Made by a program: the position numbers and the translations under genes. DNA of 64,000 nt. It comes from Plasticicumulans acidivorans. Its GTDB lineage: Bacteria > Pseudomonadota > Gammaproteobacteria > Competibacterales > Competibacteraceae. This document shows positions 24,347 through 33,669 of this stretch, piece after piece (the stretch's first letter is position 1; each line of letters opens with the position of its first letter). The DNA is taken from the NCBI RefSeq assembly GCF_003182095.1, contig NZ_QGTJ01000009.1, positions 85,436-149,435 on the forward strand, given 5' to 3'. Under the pieces are notes generated by a model. The model saw only the letters and a program-made list of their open reading frames with translations, was not told the DNA's origin and ran no database searches.

Positions 24347-24365
24347 AATGAGAATACTTATCATT
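24347..24365. promoter_or_regulatory. Fur-box-like site between the repeat protein and hemin genes
   Basis: AATGAGAATACTTATCATT is a 9-1-9 inverted repeat with 7 of 9 paired positions, close to the GATAATGATAATCATTATC consensus. It lies about 50 bp from either start codon and could repress both divergent genes when iron is plentiful. Confidence 0.6.
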
Positions 24366-24420
24366 TGTCAGCAATCGCAAGTCGTCCATCTCCCCGATCC
24401 CCCCGCTGTGGAGTCACTGC

Positions 24421-25449
24421 ATGAATGCCCCCCGCTTCCCCGTCGTCACCGATCCGGCCTACCTGCTCGCCGCCCGGCAGATGCTGCGCCAGCGTGAACC
24501 GGGCCTGCGTCCGCTGGAGGCCGCGCAGCGCCTCGGCGTCAGCGAGGCTGAACTGATCGCCGCGGAAAGCGGCCGCGATGCGCTGCGCCTCGGCGGCAAC
24601 TGGGCGCGCCTGCTGCGCGCACTGCCCACGCTCGGCACCGTCGAGATCGAAACCGCGAATGCTTTCGCCAGCCTGCGCCGGCACATGGATCTGCGCGGAC
24701 TGCGGGTCGATGCCCGCCATGCCCGCCTGGAAACCGGCAGCGACGTGCTGCGCCTGCGCTTCGCTCACTGGCACTCGGGTTTTGCCGTGCGTGAAGGCGA
24801 GCGCGTGGCGCTGCGTTTTTTCGACCGTCGCGGCAGCGCGGTGCTCAGCGTGCGCAGCCTGCCGGGGGCCGACACGCAGGCCTTCGGTGCGCTGTGCAGC
24901 CGCTATGCGTTGCGCGGGCGGGCACAGCCGCTGTGCATCGGCCGTCATGATCACGCGGCATTCTGGCCGGCAAGCACGCTCGACGCCGGCTGGCTGCGCG
25001 CGCGCTGGGCGCAGCTCACGCAGGCGAGTCTGGCGACGACGCTGCTGCGCAGTTGCGGCCTCGGCCGCCAGCAGGCGCTGCGGTTGCTCGGTGACCCGTG
25101 GGCGCGGCGCCTGCCGAGTACCGACGCCCGACAGGTGCTCGAACATGCCTGGGAAAACGCTGAGTTGATCCAGGTCACCGTCAGCAGTGCTGGCGCTTTG
25201 CAACGTACCGTCTACTGTCCAAAGTCGCTGCGCCGGCAGCGGTGCGGCATTGCAGCGGACGGCGAAGACGTCTACCTGATGTGGGGCACTTCGCCCGCCA
25301 CCGCCCTGTGGCAGGTCCGCACCCCTGACCCGCGCGGAACATGCACGACCGTGGAGGCGTTCGATGCCAGTGAACGGGCTCTGGCCAGCCTCGGTGGCAC
25401 GACGATCGCGGCGGCTCTGACGATGCCGATGGCATTGGCTGAGGCTTGA
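24421..25449 (+). CDS. HemS/HmuS-family hemin utilisation protein, divergent
   Basis: 342 codons. The N-terminal EAAQRLGVSEAELIAAESG and LRALPTLGTVEIETAN match the start of ChuS/HmuS hemin-degrading factors, and RLRFAHWHSGFAVREGERVALRFFDRRGSAVLSV matches their first repeat. The second repeat (AWENAELIQVTVSSAG...GEDVYLMWG) is weaker. These cytoplasmic proteins bind heme and release iron or pass heme on. A Fur-box-like site lies 55 bp upstream. No TonB receptor or ABC heme transporter is beside it, so uptake must be encoded elsewhere. Confidence 0.78.
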   Translation: MNAPRFPVVTDPAYLLAARQMLRQREPGLRPLEAAQRLGVSEAELIAAESGRDALRLGGNWARLLRALPTLGTVEIETANAFASLRRHMDLRGLRVDARHARLETGSDVLRLRFAHWHSGFAVREGERVALRFFDRRGSAVLSVRSLPGADTQAFGALCSRYALRGRAQPLCIGRHDHAAFWPASTLDAGWLRARWAQLTQASLATTLLRSCGLGRQQALRLLGDPWARRLPSTDARQVLEHAWENAELIQVTVSSAGALQRTVYCPKSLRRQRCGIAADGEDVYLMWGTSPATALWQVRTPDPRGTCTTVEAFDASERALASLGGTTIAAALTMPMALAEA

Positions 25450-25485
25450 TAGTTTTTAAATATCGATTCAATTTCAACAATCAAT
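25449..25485. promoter_or_regulatory. Weak OxyR-type site upstream of ahpC
   Basis: Four tetranucleotides ATAG, ATAT, ATTT, CAAT are spaced by exactly seven bases over 37 bp, the layout of the OxyR tetramer motif ATAG-N7-CTAT-N7-ATAG-N7-CTAT, but only the first is exact. The location 70-105 bp before ahpC is right. Treat it as a candidate. Confidence 0.35.
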
Positions 25486-25554
25486 TTCCACTAAACGACC
25501 GCAGCGCCTAATCTGCACCCGTCCCAACGCTCCACCCAACGAGAGGTAAACCCG

Positions 25555-26118
25555 ATGTCCCTGATCAACACCGCTGTCAAACCCTTCAAGGCTACTGCGT
25601 TCAAGAACGGCAAATTCGTCGATGTCGACGAGACCAGCCTGCAGGGTCAGTGGTCAGTGTTCGTGTTCTACCCGGCCGACTTCACCTTCGTCTGCCCGAC
25701 CGAGCTGGAGGATCTGGCCGATCACTACGCCGAGTTCAAGGCGCTCGACGTCGAGGTCTACTCGGTATCGACCGATACGCACTTTGCGCACAAGGCCTGG
25801 CACGACACCTCCGAGGCGATCAAGAAGGTCGAGTACACGATGATCGGCGACCCGACCGGCGTGATCACCCGCAACTTCGACGTGATGATCGAGGAAGAAG
25901 GTCTGGCACTGCGCGGCACCTTCCTGATCAACCCGGAAGGCGTCATCAAGCTGTGCGAAATCCACGACAACGGCATCGGCCGTGACGCCACCGAGCTTCT
26001 GCGCAAGGTCAAGGCCGCGCAGTACGTCGCCAGCCACCCGGGCGAGGTCTGCCCGGCGAAGTGGAAGGAAGGCGAGAAGACCCTGACCCCGTCGCTCGAC
26101 CTGGTCGGCAAGATCTGA
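25555..26118 (+). CDS. ahpC: Alkyl hydroperoxide reductase peroxidase subunit AhpC
   Basis: 187 codons, full length for AhpC. The peroxidatic Cys lies in [17 protein letters not shown] (about residue 47) and the resolving Cys in [13 protein letters not shown] (about 166), so it is a typical 2-Cys peroxiredoxin reducing H2O2, organic peroxides and peroxynitrite. GAGAGG lies nine bases before the ATG. ahpF follows after 142 bp on the same strand and supplies electrons. Confidence 0.98.
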   Translation: MSLINTAVKPFKATAFKNGKFVDVDETSLQGQWSVFVFYPADFTFVCPTELEDLADHYAEFKALDVEVYSVSTDTHFAHKAWHDTSEAIKKVEYTMIGDPTGVITRNFDVMIEEEGLALRGTFLINPEGVIKLCEIHDNGIGRDATELLRKVKAAQYVASHPGEVCPAKWKEGEKTLTPSLDLVGKI

Positions 26119-26260
26119 ACGTCTCACCCTCGGTGCGCGCCGGCGACCCCGGCGCCTCACCCTCCCCGACTGCACTCGCCAGACCGCGCGTTGTCCGGAG
26201 CGATCCTCCGTGCCGGCGCGGTCACGGCCCTCCTACGCCCTGACGCACGGGAACACCATC

Positions 26261-27823
26261 ATGTTGGACGCCAATCTCAAAAATCAGCTCAAAGCCTACC
26301 TCGAACGCGTCACGCAACCGATCGAGATCGTGGCATCCATCGACGATGGCGCGAAGTCGCAGGAAATGCTGTCGCTGCTGCAGGACATCGCCGGACTGAG
26401 CAGCTACCTCAGCGTGCGCGAAAGCCGTGACGGTAGCGCCCGCACCCCGTCATTCAGCCTCAACCGCCCCGGCGCCGACATCGGCATCCGCTTTGCCGGC
26501 ATTCCGCTCGGGCACGAATTCACCTCGCTGGTCCTGGCGCTGCTGCAGGTCGGCGGCTATCCGCCGAAGGCCGAAGCCGACGTCCTCGAACAGATCCGTG
26601 CGCTGGACGGCGAGTATCACTTCCAGACCTACATCTCGCTGTCCTGCCAGAACTGCCCGGACGTGGTACAGGCGCTGAACCTGATGGCGGTGATCAATCC
26701 CAGGGTGCGCCACGAGATGATCGACGGCGCGCTGTTCCAGGACGAAGTCGAGCGCCTGCAGATCATGGCGGTGCCGACCGTCATGCTCAACGGCGAGCCC
26801 TTCGGCCAGGGCCGCATGAGCCTTGAGGAGATCGTCGGCAAGCTCGACAGCAAGGCCGGTGCCCGCGACGCCGAGCGCCTCAATGCCAAAGAGACCTTCG
26901 ATGTGCTGGTCGTCGGCGGCGGCCCGGCCGGCGCCGCGGCGGCGATCTACGCCGCACGCAAGGGCATCCGCACCGGCATCGCCGCCGAGCGCTTCGGCGG
27001 TCAGGTGCTCGACACGCTGGCGATCGAGAACTTCATCTCGGTCAAGGAAACCGAGGGGCCGAAGCTCGCCGCGGCGCTCGAAGAGCACGTGCGCGAATAC
27101 GGCATCGACATCATGAATCTGCAGCGGGCAGCGGCGCTGCACCCGGCGGGCAACGGCCTTACCGAGGTCGAGCTGGCCAACGGCGCCAGGCTGTCGGCGA
27201 AGACGGTGATCATCTCCACCGGTGCGCGCTGGCGCGACATGAACGTGCCGGGCGAGCAGGAATACCGCACCAAGGGCGTGACCTACTGCCCGCACTGCGA
27301 TGGCCCGCTGTTCAAGGGCAAACGTGTGGCCGTGATCGGCGGCGGCAACTCCGGCGTCGAGGCGGCAATCGACCTCGCCGGCATCGTTGCCCACGTCACG
27401 CTGCTGGAGTTCGCCCCGGAACTGCGTGCCGATGCCGTGCTGCAGCGCAAGCTGTTCAGCCTGCCCAACGTCACCGTCATCACCCAGGCGCAGACCACCG
27501 AGGTCAGCGGCGACGGCAGCAAAGTCAACGGTCTGGTCTACACCGACCGCGCCAGCGGTGCGTCGCAGCGCCTGGAGCTGGAAGGCATCTTCGTGCAGAT
27601 CGGCCTGCTGCCGAATACCGACTGGCTCAAGGGCAGCATCGAGCTGACCCGCTTCGGCGAGATCGTCGTCGATGCTAGGGGACAGACCTCGCTGCCCGGC
27701 GTGTTCGCCGCCGGCGACTGCACCACGGTGCCGTACAAGCAGATCATCATCGCCATGGGCCAGGGTGCGACCGCGGCGCTCGCCGCCTTCGATCACCTGA
27801 TCCGCAGCAGCGCGCCGGCCTGA
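26261..27823 (+). CDS. ahpF: Alkyl hydroperoxide reductase flavoprotein AhpF
   Basis: 520 codons, the usual AhpF length. The N-terminal tandem thioredoxin-fold domain carries the CxxC LSCQNCPD (about 130). The FAD site is [12 protein letters not shown] (about 213) and the NADH site [12 protein letters not shown]. The second CxxC is TYCPHCDG (about 346), and [14 protein letters not shown] closes the FAD domain. It passes electrons from NADH to AhpC in the cytoplasm. The start ATG 26261 gives full-length homology although the ribosome site is weak. A terminator follows at 27847. Confidence 0.97.
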   Translation: MLDANLKNQLKAYLERVTQPIEIVASIDDGAKSQEMLSLLQDIAGLSSYLSVRESRDGSARTPSFSLNRPGADIGIRFAGIPLGHEFTSLVLALLQVGGYPPKAEADVLEQIRALDGEYHFQTYISLSCQNCPDVVQALNLMAVINPRVRHEMIDGALFQDEVERLQIMAVPTVMLNGEPFGQGRMSLEEIVGKLDSKAGARDAERLNAKETFDVLVVGGGPAGAAAAIYAARKGIRTGIAAERFGGQVLDTLAIENFISVKETEGPKLAAALEEHVREYGIDIMNLQRAAALHPAGNGLTEVELANGARLSAKTVIISTGARWRDMNVPGEQEYRTKGVTYCPHCDGPLFKGKRVAVIGGGNSGVEAAIDLAGIVAHVTLLEFAPELRADAVLQRKLFSLPNVTVITQAQTTEVSGDGSKVNGLVYTDRASGASQRLELEGIFVQIGLLPNTDWLKGSIELTRFGEIVVDARGQTSLPGVFAAGDCTTVPYKQIIIAMGQGATAALAAFDHLIRSSAPA

Positions 27824-27846
27824 ACGAGCCCGCGCTGACCGAACGA

Positions 27847-27879
27847 GGCCGGTATTCCCACAAGGGTACCGGCCTTTTT
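27847..27879 (+). terminator. Rho-independent terminator after ahpF
   Basis: GGCCGGTA (27847-27854) pairs with TACCGGCC (27867-27874), with an inner CCC/GGG, and five T follow. It lies 24 bases after the ahpF stop. Confidence 0.9.
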
Positions 27880-27965
27880 GTCATCGATCGCCCCCGCGTA
27901 TGTGCACAGAAAGCCGCAAGCCTGCTTACACTTGCGGCTTCGCCCACCGTGCACAGGGAATGTCG

Positions 27966-30899
27966 ATGCGCCGTCTGCCCGCGCTGCTGATCGCGGTATC
28001 GCTGTACGGATACACCCCCGCCAAAGCGGCCTCCGAGCCGGTGCAGGCTCAGGCCGCGCAGCCGCTGCGCGTGGTGCTCGATGACGGTTATCCCCCCTAC
28101 GCCTTTCGTGACGCCAGCGGTCGTCTGCGCGGCCTGTTGCCTGAGCTGTGGACGCTGTGGCAGCAGCAGACCGGCATTCACGTCGAGCTGCGCGGCATGG
28201 AAGCGAATGACGCGCTGCAGACGTTGCGCGACGGCCAGGCCGATCTGTTCGATGGCCTGCGCAGCAAACCGGGCACGATCTATCCGGATCTGAGCACGCA
28301 CGCCTACGCCCGTGTCGAAGCCGACATTTATGTCAGCGCCGGCATCAGCGGCATCACCGATCTGCCCTCGCTGCGCAGTTTCAAGGTCGGTGTGCGCGAC
28401 GGCGATGCCTGCATCGATCATCTGGTCGCCGGCTACGTCGGCACGCTCAAGCGCTACGAAAGCTACGAAAGCCTGGTGCGCGGCGTCGTCAACGAAGACG
28501 TGCGCGTGTTCTGCATGGATCAGCTGCCGGCGCGCCACTACCTCGCCCGCTACGATCTGCAACCGGAATTCCCGCAGGCGATGCCTGCCTTCAGCAGCGA
28601 ACTCAACCGCGCGGTGCGCCGCGATCATGCGGCACTGCTGGCCGATGTCGAGCATGGTTTCGAGACCTTGCCGGAGGCCCGTGTGCAGGCGCTGGAAAAA
28701 CGCTGGCTCGGCAGCGGCGACACCCCCTTCAGCCTGCTCGCCAGCCGCTACGGGCCGCACGCGCTGGTCGGTATCCTCCTCGGCGCGGTTGCCCTGCTGG
28801 TCTGGAACCAGACCCTGCGCCGGCGCGTCAGCCTGCGCACGCGTGAACTCGCCGCGACGCTGGAAAGCCTGCGTGAAACCGAAACCCTGCAGCGCGCGAT
28901 TATCCACACACTGCCCGACGGCATCGTGCTGACCGACGAACAGGGCATCATCCGTCACGTCTCCGACCGTATGCTCGAACTCGGACACTTCGCACAGGCG
29001 CAGCTGCTGGTCGGACATTCCCTGTTCGAATTCATTGGCGACGGTGAGCACGAGCGTGCCCGCGCCGCGTTCGAGCATGTCATCAGTACCGGCGGCACCC
29101 GCGCGCAGATCGTGCGGCTGCGCCGCGGCGACGGCCTCGAATACCTCGCTGAAGTCGATGCCGCACTGCTGCACGATCAGGCGGGTCACAACACCGGGCT
29201 GCTGCTGGTGCTGCGCGACGTCACTGAGCGGCAGCGCACGCAGGAGGAGCTGCGCCGTGCGGCGGTGGTCTACGAAAGCACCACCGAGGCCATGATCATC
29301 ACCGACGCCACCGGCAGCATCCTCGCCGTCAACGGCGCCTTCACCCGCATCACCGGCTACGCCAGCGAAGCGGTGATCGGCGGCACGCCGCAACAGCTGC
29401 ACCGGCATTCCTGCTGCTGTGACGCCGAAGTGTACGCAAGCATCCTCACCCAGCTGCGCAATGGCGGGCACTGGCAGGGTGAGGTCCGCGCCGAGCGGCA
29501 GTCCGGCGAGCACTTCCCGGCCTGGCTGACGATCAACGAAGTCCGCGACGAGCACGGCGACGTTGCCAACTACGTCGGCGTGTTCTCCGACATCAGCCAG
29601 CTCAAGCGCTCGGCCGAGCAGCTCGACTACCTTGCGCATTTCGATGCACTGACCGAGCTGCCGAACCGCACACTGTTCCACGCCCGTCTCGATCACGCGT
29701 TGGCGCGTGCCGCCCGCGACGGCCAGCGCATGGCGCTGCTGTTCCTCGATCTCGACCGCTTCAAGGATGTCAACGACAGCCTCGGTCACGGCGCCGGTGA
29801 CGAGTTGCTGATTGCGTTCTCCCGTCGCCTGCGCCAGCGCGTGCGCACCGAGGACACGCTGGCGCGCCTCGGTGGTGACGAATTCGTCATCCTCATCGAG
29901 AACATCCACAGCGATGACGAGCCGGCCACGCTGGCCAGTGACATCGTCGAGCTCAGCGCCGGTGCGTTTTTGCTGTGCGGCGGTACTGAAGTGTTCATCG
30001 GCGTCAGCATCGGCATCAGCCTGTACCCGGACACCTCCGGCGATGCCAGCAGCCTGATCCGCGATGCCGATGCCGCGATGTACCTGGCCAAGACCAGCGG
30101 CCGCAGCACCTTCCGCTTTCACAACGAGGCGCTGACCCTGCGCGCCCAGCAGCGCTTCGCGCTGGAAACCAGCCTGCGCCGCGCGCTCGAACACGAGGAG
30201 TTCGTCGTCCACTATCAGGCGCAGATCCGCGTCAGCGACGGGCGACCGGTCGGTTACGAAGCCCTGCTGCGCTGGCGGCGCAACGAGCGCCTGGTCGCGC
30301 CGGATGTGTTCGTGCCGCTGGCCGAGGAAACCGGGCTGATCGTACCGATCGGCGAACATGTGCTGCGCACGGCCTGTCGCGAGGCCGCTGCACAGCGCAG
30401 CGCCGAGCCGTTCACGATCGCCGTCAATCTGTCGCCCTGCCAGTTCCGCCAGCGCCGGCTGGTCGAGCGTATCGCGGCGATCCTCGAAGAGACCGGCCTG
30501 GACGGCCACCGTCTCGAACTTGAGATCACTGAATCAGCGATCACGGCTTCCGCTGACGACGCCGTGCGCACGCTCTCGGCGTTGAAAGCGCTCGGTATCA
30601 CGCTGTCGATCGACGACTTCGGCATCGGCTGTTCCTCACTGGCCAGCCTCAAACGCCTGCCGATCGACAAGCTCAAGATCGACAGAAGTTTCGTCGCCGG
30701 CCTCGGTCACGCCCGCGACGATCAGGAAATCACGCTGGCGATTATTTCTATGGGCCACAACCTGGGACTGCAGGTATTGGCGGAAGGCGTCGAAACCTCC
30801 GAGCAGCTGATGTTTTTACGAAAGCACGGCTGTGATCTGGTGCAGGGATTTCTGCTGGCGGCACCATCACCCGTCGCGGAATTCATCCCCTCGGCCTGA
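27966..30899 (+). CDS. Membrane sensor with SBP, two PAS, GGDEF and EAL domains
   Basis: 977 codons from ATG 27966 (AGGG seven bases upstream; ATG 27960 is too close to it). Order: signal peptide (1-22), periplasmic SBP_bac_3-type domain (about 32-250: LRVVLDDGYPPYAFRDASG), one membrane helix (about 264-282), PAS (about 308-415), PAS (about 430-545) with a HSCCCD Cys cluster, GGDEF with intact LGGDEF, and EAL with intact YEALLRW. Both c-di-GMP synthesis and hydrolysis are therefore possible. The periplasmic domain should sense an amino-acid-like or other small ligand. It follows the ahpF terminator and is a single gene; its stop codon lies in the loop of a hairpin shared with the convergent operon. 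Confidence 0.93.
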   Translation: MRRLPALLIAVSLYGYTPAKAASEPVQAQAAQPLRVVLDDGYPPYAFRDASGRLRGLLPELWTLWQQQTGIHVELRGMEANDALQTLRDGQADLFDGLRSKPGTIYPDLSTHAYARVEADIYVSAGISGITDLPSLRSFKVGVRDGDACIDHLVAGYVGTLKRYESYESLVRGVVNEDVRVFCMDQLPARHYLARYDLQPEFPQAMPAFSSELNRAVRRDHAALLADVEHGFETLPEARVQALEKRWLGSGDTPFSLLASRYGPHALVGILLGAVALLVWNQTLRRRVSLRTRELAATLESLRETETLQRAIIHTLPDGIVLTDEQGIIRHVSDRMLELGHFAQAQLLVGHSLFEFIGDGEHERARAAFEHVISTGGTRAQIVRLRRGDGLEYLAEVDAALLHDQAGHNTGLLLVLRDVTERQRTQEELRRAAVVYESTTEAMIITDATGSILAVNGAFTRITGYASEAVIGGTPQQLHRHSCCCDAEVYASILTQLRNGGHWQGEVRAERQSGEHFPAWLTINEVRDEHGDVANYVGVFSDISQLKRSAEQLDYLAHFDALTELPNRTLFHARLDHALARAARDGQRMALLFLDLDRFKDVNDSLGHGAGDELLIAFSRRLRQRVRTEDTLARLGGDEFVILIENIHSDDEPATLASDIVELSAGAFLLCGGTEVFIGVSIGISLYPDTSGDASSLIRDADAAMYLAKTSGRSTFRFHNEALTLRAQQRFALETSLRRALEHEEFVVHYQAQIRVSDGRPVGYEALLRWRRNERLVAPDVFVPLAEETGLIVPIGEHVLRTACREAAAQRSAEPFTIAVNLSPCQFRQRRLVERIAAILEETGLDGHRLELEITESAITASADDAVRTLSALKALGITLSIDDFGIGCSSLASLKRLPIDKLKIDRSFVAGLGHARDDQEITLAIISMGHNLGLQVLAEGVETSEQLMFLRKHGCDLVQGFLLAAPSPVAEFIPSA

Positions 30900-30915
30900 A
30901 CGGCCGAGGGGATGA
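30883..30915. terminator. Symmetric 14-bp hairpin between convergent genes
   Basis: TCATCCCCTCGGCC (30883-30896) and its exact complement (30902-30915) flank the loop TGAAC, which contains the TGA stop of the GGDEF-EAL gene. It is the same stem on both strands, so it could act on both convergent transcripts. There is no T-tract, so the termination role is tentative. Confidence 0.5.
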
Positions 30916-30925
30916 GGCAGCCCGC

Positions 30926-32728
30926 TCAGGCTGGCAAGCGACTACGACCGCGCACCAACTGATGCAGCGCGCGCAACAGTACGTCGATCTCCTCGCGGGT
31001 GTTGTAGAACGCCAGCGAGGGACGCACTGAAGCCTCGACGCCGAAACGACGCAGGATCGGCTGGGCGCAGTGATGCCCGGCACGCACGGCGATGCCTTCG
31101 CGGTTGAGCGCGCGACCAACCTCCTCGGGGCGGAAGCCGTCGAGTGTGAAGGCCGCAACGCTCGCACGCTCGGCGGCATTGCCGAGCAGATGCAGGCCCG
31201 GCACCGTGCGCAGCCTCTGCAGCGCGTATTCGAGCAGCCCATGCTCATACGCGGCAATACGCTCCAGGCCGATACGCTCGACGTACTCCAATGCGGCGCC
31301 GAGACCGACGGCATCCGCAATGTTGCCTGTACCGGCTTCGAAGCGCGCTGGCGGCCCCTGATACAGCGTGCGCTCGAAGGTCACGTCCTGAATCATGTTG
31401 CCGCCGCCCTGCCATGGCGGCATCGCTTCGAGCAGTGCCGCCTTGGCATAGAGCACGCCGATGCCGGTTGGAGCGAAGACCTTGTGTCCGGAGAACACGT
31501 AGAAATCGGCATTCAGCGCCTGCACGTCGACCCGCAGGTGCGACACCGCCTGGGCACCATCGACCAGTGCCAGCGCACCGGCTGCATGGGCCAAGCGCAC
31601 GATCTCGCCCACCGGCAACACGGTGCCGAGTGCGTTCGACACCTGGGTGACGGCAACCAGCCGGGTGCGCTCGTTGAGCAGTTTGCGGTACTCGTCGAGC
31701 AGCACCTGACCGTCGTCGTCGACCGGGATCACCCGCAACCGCGCCCCCTTCTCGGCGGCCAGCTGCTGCCAGGGCACGATGTTGGCGTGGTGTTCGAGCA
31801 GGGAAACGATGATTTCGTCCCCCTCGCCGATCGATTGCCGTCCCCACGACTGCGCGACCAGATTGATCGCCTCGGTCGCACCACGCACGAACACGATCTC
31901 CTCCGACGACCCGGCACCGAGGAAGCGCGCCACGGTGTCGCGGGCATGCTCGTAGGCATCGGTTGCGCGCGCCGCCAACTCGTGCGCGGCGCGGTGGATG
32001 TTGGAGTTTTCGTGCGTGTAGAAGTACGCGAGGCGGTCGATGACGGCCTGCGGCTTCTGCGTTGTCGCGGCATTGTCGAACCACACCAGCGGCCGGCCGT
32101 TGACGCGCTCGGCAAGGATCGGGAAATCCCGCCGCACCGCCTGCACATCGAGCACGCCCGGCGCCGCCGCCGGCAGCACGGCCGGCGTGGCATCCAGGAA
32201 GTAAAAGCGCTCGTCGCGATGACGGGTAGCGTTCGGCTGTGCGGCCACTTCGCGCAGCAGGTCGACTGCCTGCGCTTCGCCCGGCAGCCCGAACGACTGC
32301 GCGACGATGCGCTCGGCAGGGTCTGCGACGCCAGCGCTGCTCGCACGCGCAGCCGTATCCGCCAGTGACGTGCCGAGGAAATAAAACGCCGGATCCGCCG
32401 ACAAGGGCACCGCAGCCGCGAGCCCGCTCGGATCGAGCAGCGGCGGCAATGTCGGCAATGCCGCGGCATAAGCCGCCGGTGGTCCAAACTGCGCGCTGCG
32501 CAAAACAGCCGCTGGGGGCGTCGCCGGCACCGCCACCAGGCTCGGTGGCGGAAGTGTCGACGGCTGGGCACTCACCGGCGCCTGACCTGGCAGCAGGGCG
32601 AACAGGACGTTCGCCATCTGCGCCAGACTCTGCTCATCCGGCAAACCGCCCCCTCCTTGCGGCACGAGGCTGTCCACACCGACGGCGCGACGCTGCGGCC
32701 ACTCACTGGTAGACATGGGCGTACTCAT
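30926..32728 (-). CDS. Family 2A encapsulin cargo: cysteine desulfurase with loading extension
   Basis: 600 codons from ATG 32728 (GGAGG 12 bases upstream; ATG 32716 is the alternative), overlapping the shell gene's 3' end. Residues about 193-600 are a SufS-like class V aminotransferase: PLP lysine Lys416 (FSGHKVF) and catalytic Cys554 (RAGHHCAQP). The first about 190 residues are Pro/Ala-rich, apparently disordered, and contain two related motifs, ADPAFYFLGTS (about 112-121) and RDERFYFLDATP (about 171-182). Such extensions target this enzyme into the shell in known family 2A systems, where it strips sulfur from cysteine and elemental sulfur is stored. It is the last gene of the four-gene operon. 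Confidence 0.94.
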   Translation of the reverse strand: MSTPMSTSEWPQRRAVGVDSLVPQGGGGLPDEQSLAQMANVLFALLPGQAPVSAQPSTLPPPSLVAVPATPPAAVLRSAQFGPPAAYAAALPTLPPLLDPSGLAAAVPLSADPAFYFLGTSLADTAARASSAGVADPAERIVAQSFGLPGEAQAVDLLREVAAQPNATRHRDERFYFLDATPAVLPAAAPGVLDVQAVRRDFPILAERVNGRPLVWFDNAATTQKPQAVIDRLAYFYTHENSNIHRAAHELAARATDAYEHARDTVARFLGAGSSEEIVFVRGATEAINLVAQSWGRQSIGEGDEIIVSLLEHHANIVPWQQLAAEKGARLRVIPVDDDGQVLLDEYRKLLNERTRLVAVTQVSNALGTVLPVGEIVRLAHAAGALALVDGAQAVSHLRVDVQALNADFYVFSGHKVFAPTGIGVLYAKAALLEAMPPWQGGGNMIQDVTFERTLYQGPPARFEAGTGNIADAVGLGAALEYVERIGLERIAAYEHGLLEYALQRLRTVPGLHLLGNAAERASVAAFTLDGFRPEEVGRALNREGIAVRAGHHCAQPILRRFGVEASVRPSLAFYNTREEIDVLLRALHQLVRGRSRLPA

Positions 32729-33632
32729 GGAACTTGTCGACCTCCACGTCTTCGAGCACGGCGATGGCGTCTTCGGTCAGCACCGCCAGCGAGCAGTACA
32801 GCGAGATCAGATACGAGGCGATGGCGTTGCGGTTGATGCCCATGAAGCGTACCGACAGTCCCGGACTCTGCTCACCCGCCAGACCCGGCTGATACAGACC
32901 GACGACACCGCGGCGCTGTTCACCGGTACGCAACAGGATGATGCTGGACTTGCCATCGACTACCGGCACCTTGTCGGATGGCACCAGCGGCAGCCCCCGC
33001 CAGGTGATGAACTGGCAGCCGAACAGGCTTACCGTCGCCGGCGGCACGCCACGACGGGTGCATTCGCGGCCGAAGGCGGCGATCGTGCGCGGATGTGCGA
33101 GGAAAAAGCCCGGTTCTTTCCAGACCTTGGTGATCAGCTCGTCAAGATCATCCGGTGTTGGTGCACCGGTCAGCGTCGAGATGCGCTGGGCATCGTCGAC
33201 GTTGGCGAGCAGACCATAGTCGGGGTTATTGATCAGCTCCGACTCCTGCCGCTCCTTGATGGTCTCAATGGTCAGACGCAGCTGTTCCTTGATCTGATCG
33301 TGCGGGCTGCTGTAGAGGTCAGAGACACGGGTGTGCACATCGAGGATGGTCGTCACCGCATTGAGAAAATACTCACGCGGCTGCTCTTCGTAGTCGACGT
33401 AGGTCTGCGGTAGTGCAGCTTCGTCGCGCTGCGTGCAGGCGACCTGCACGTCGAGTGGATTCTTGACCTTGTTGAGCCTGTAGATGCCGGCCTCGACCGG
33501 CAGCCATTGCAGCAAATGCACCAGCCAGCGTGGCGAAACGGTGACCAGCTGCGGCACGGTCTTGGTGGCGTTGGCGAGTTGGCGCGCGGCATTGTCGCCA
33601 AGCGCGGTTTTCAGCTCATTCGGGGCAGACAT
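32703..33632 (-). CDS. Family 2A encapsulin shell protein (SrpI type)
   Basis: 309 codons; AGGAG five bases before ATG 33632. Starts MSAPNELKTALGDNAARQLA and ends DVEVDKFHEYAHVYQ, characteristic of SrpI/family 2A shell proteins with the HK97 fold (TVSPRWLVHLLQWLPVEAGIYRLNKV; LFGCQFITWRGLPLVPSDKVPV; RRGVVGLYQPGLAGEQSPGLSVRFMGI). No cNMP-binding insertion is present, which separates it from family 2B. Sixty subunits would form a roughly 25-nm shell. Its 3' end overlaps the cargo start by 26 bp, so stoichiometry may be set by coupling. Confidence 0.96.
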   Translation of the reverse strand: MSAPNELKTALGDNAARQLANATKTVPQLVTVSPRWLVHLLQWLPVEAGIYRLNKVKNPLDVQVACTQRDEAALPQTYVDYEEQPREYFLNAVTTILDVHTRVSDLYSSPHDQIKEQLRLTIETIKERQESELINNPDYGLLANVDDAQRISTLTGAPTPDDLDELITKVWKEPGFFLAHPRTIAAFGRECTRRGVPPATVSLFGCQFITWRGLPLVPSDKVPVVDGKSSIILLRTGEQRRGVVGLYQPGLAGEQSPGLSVRFMGINRNAIASYLISLYCSLAVLTEDAIAVLEDVEVDKFHEYAHVYQ

Positions 33633-33669
33633 GATGGCTCCTTTATATTCAACAGCTACGAAAAAACCT

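Noticed and set aside
27747-30509. Open minus-strand frame of 920 codons
   Set aside because: It is the antisense of the GGDEF-EAL gene and ahpF end. The composition is Gln/Arg/Ala/Val-rich without any domain, as expected from GC-rich reverse frames.
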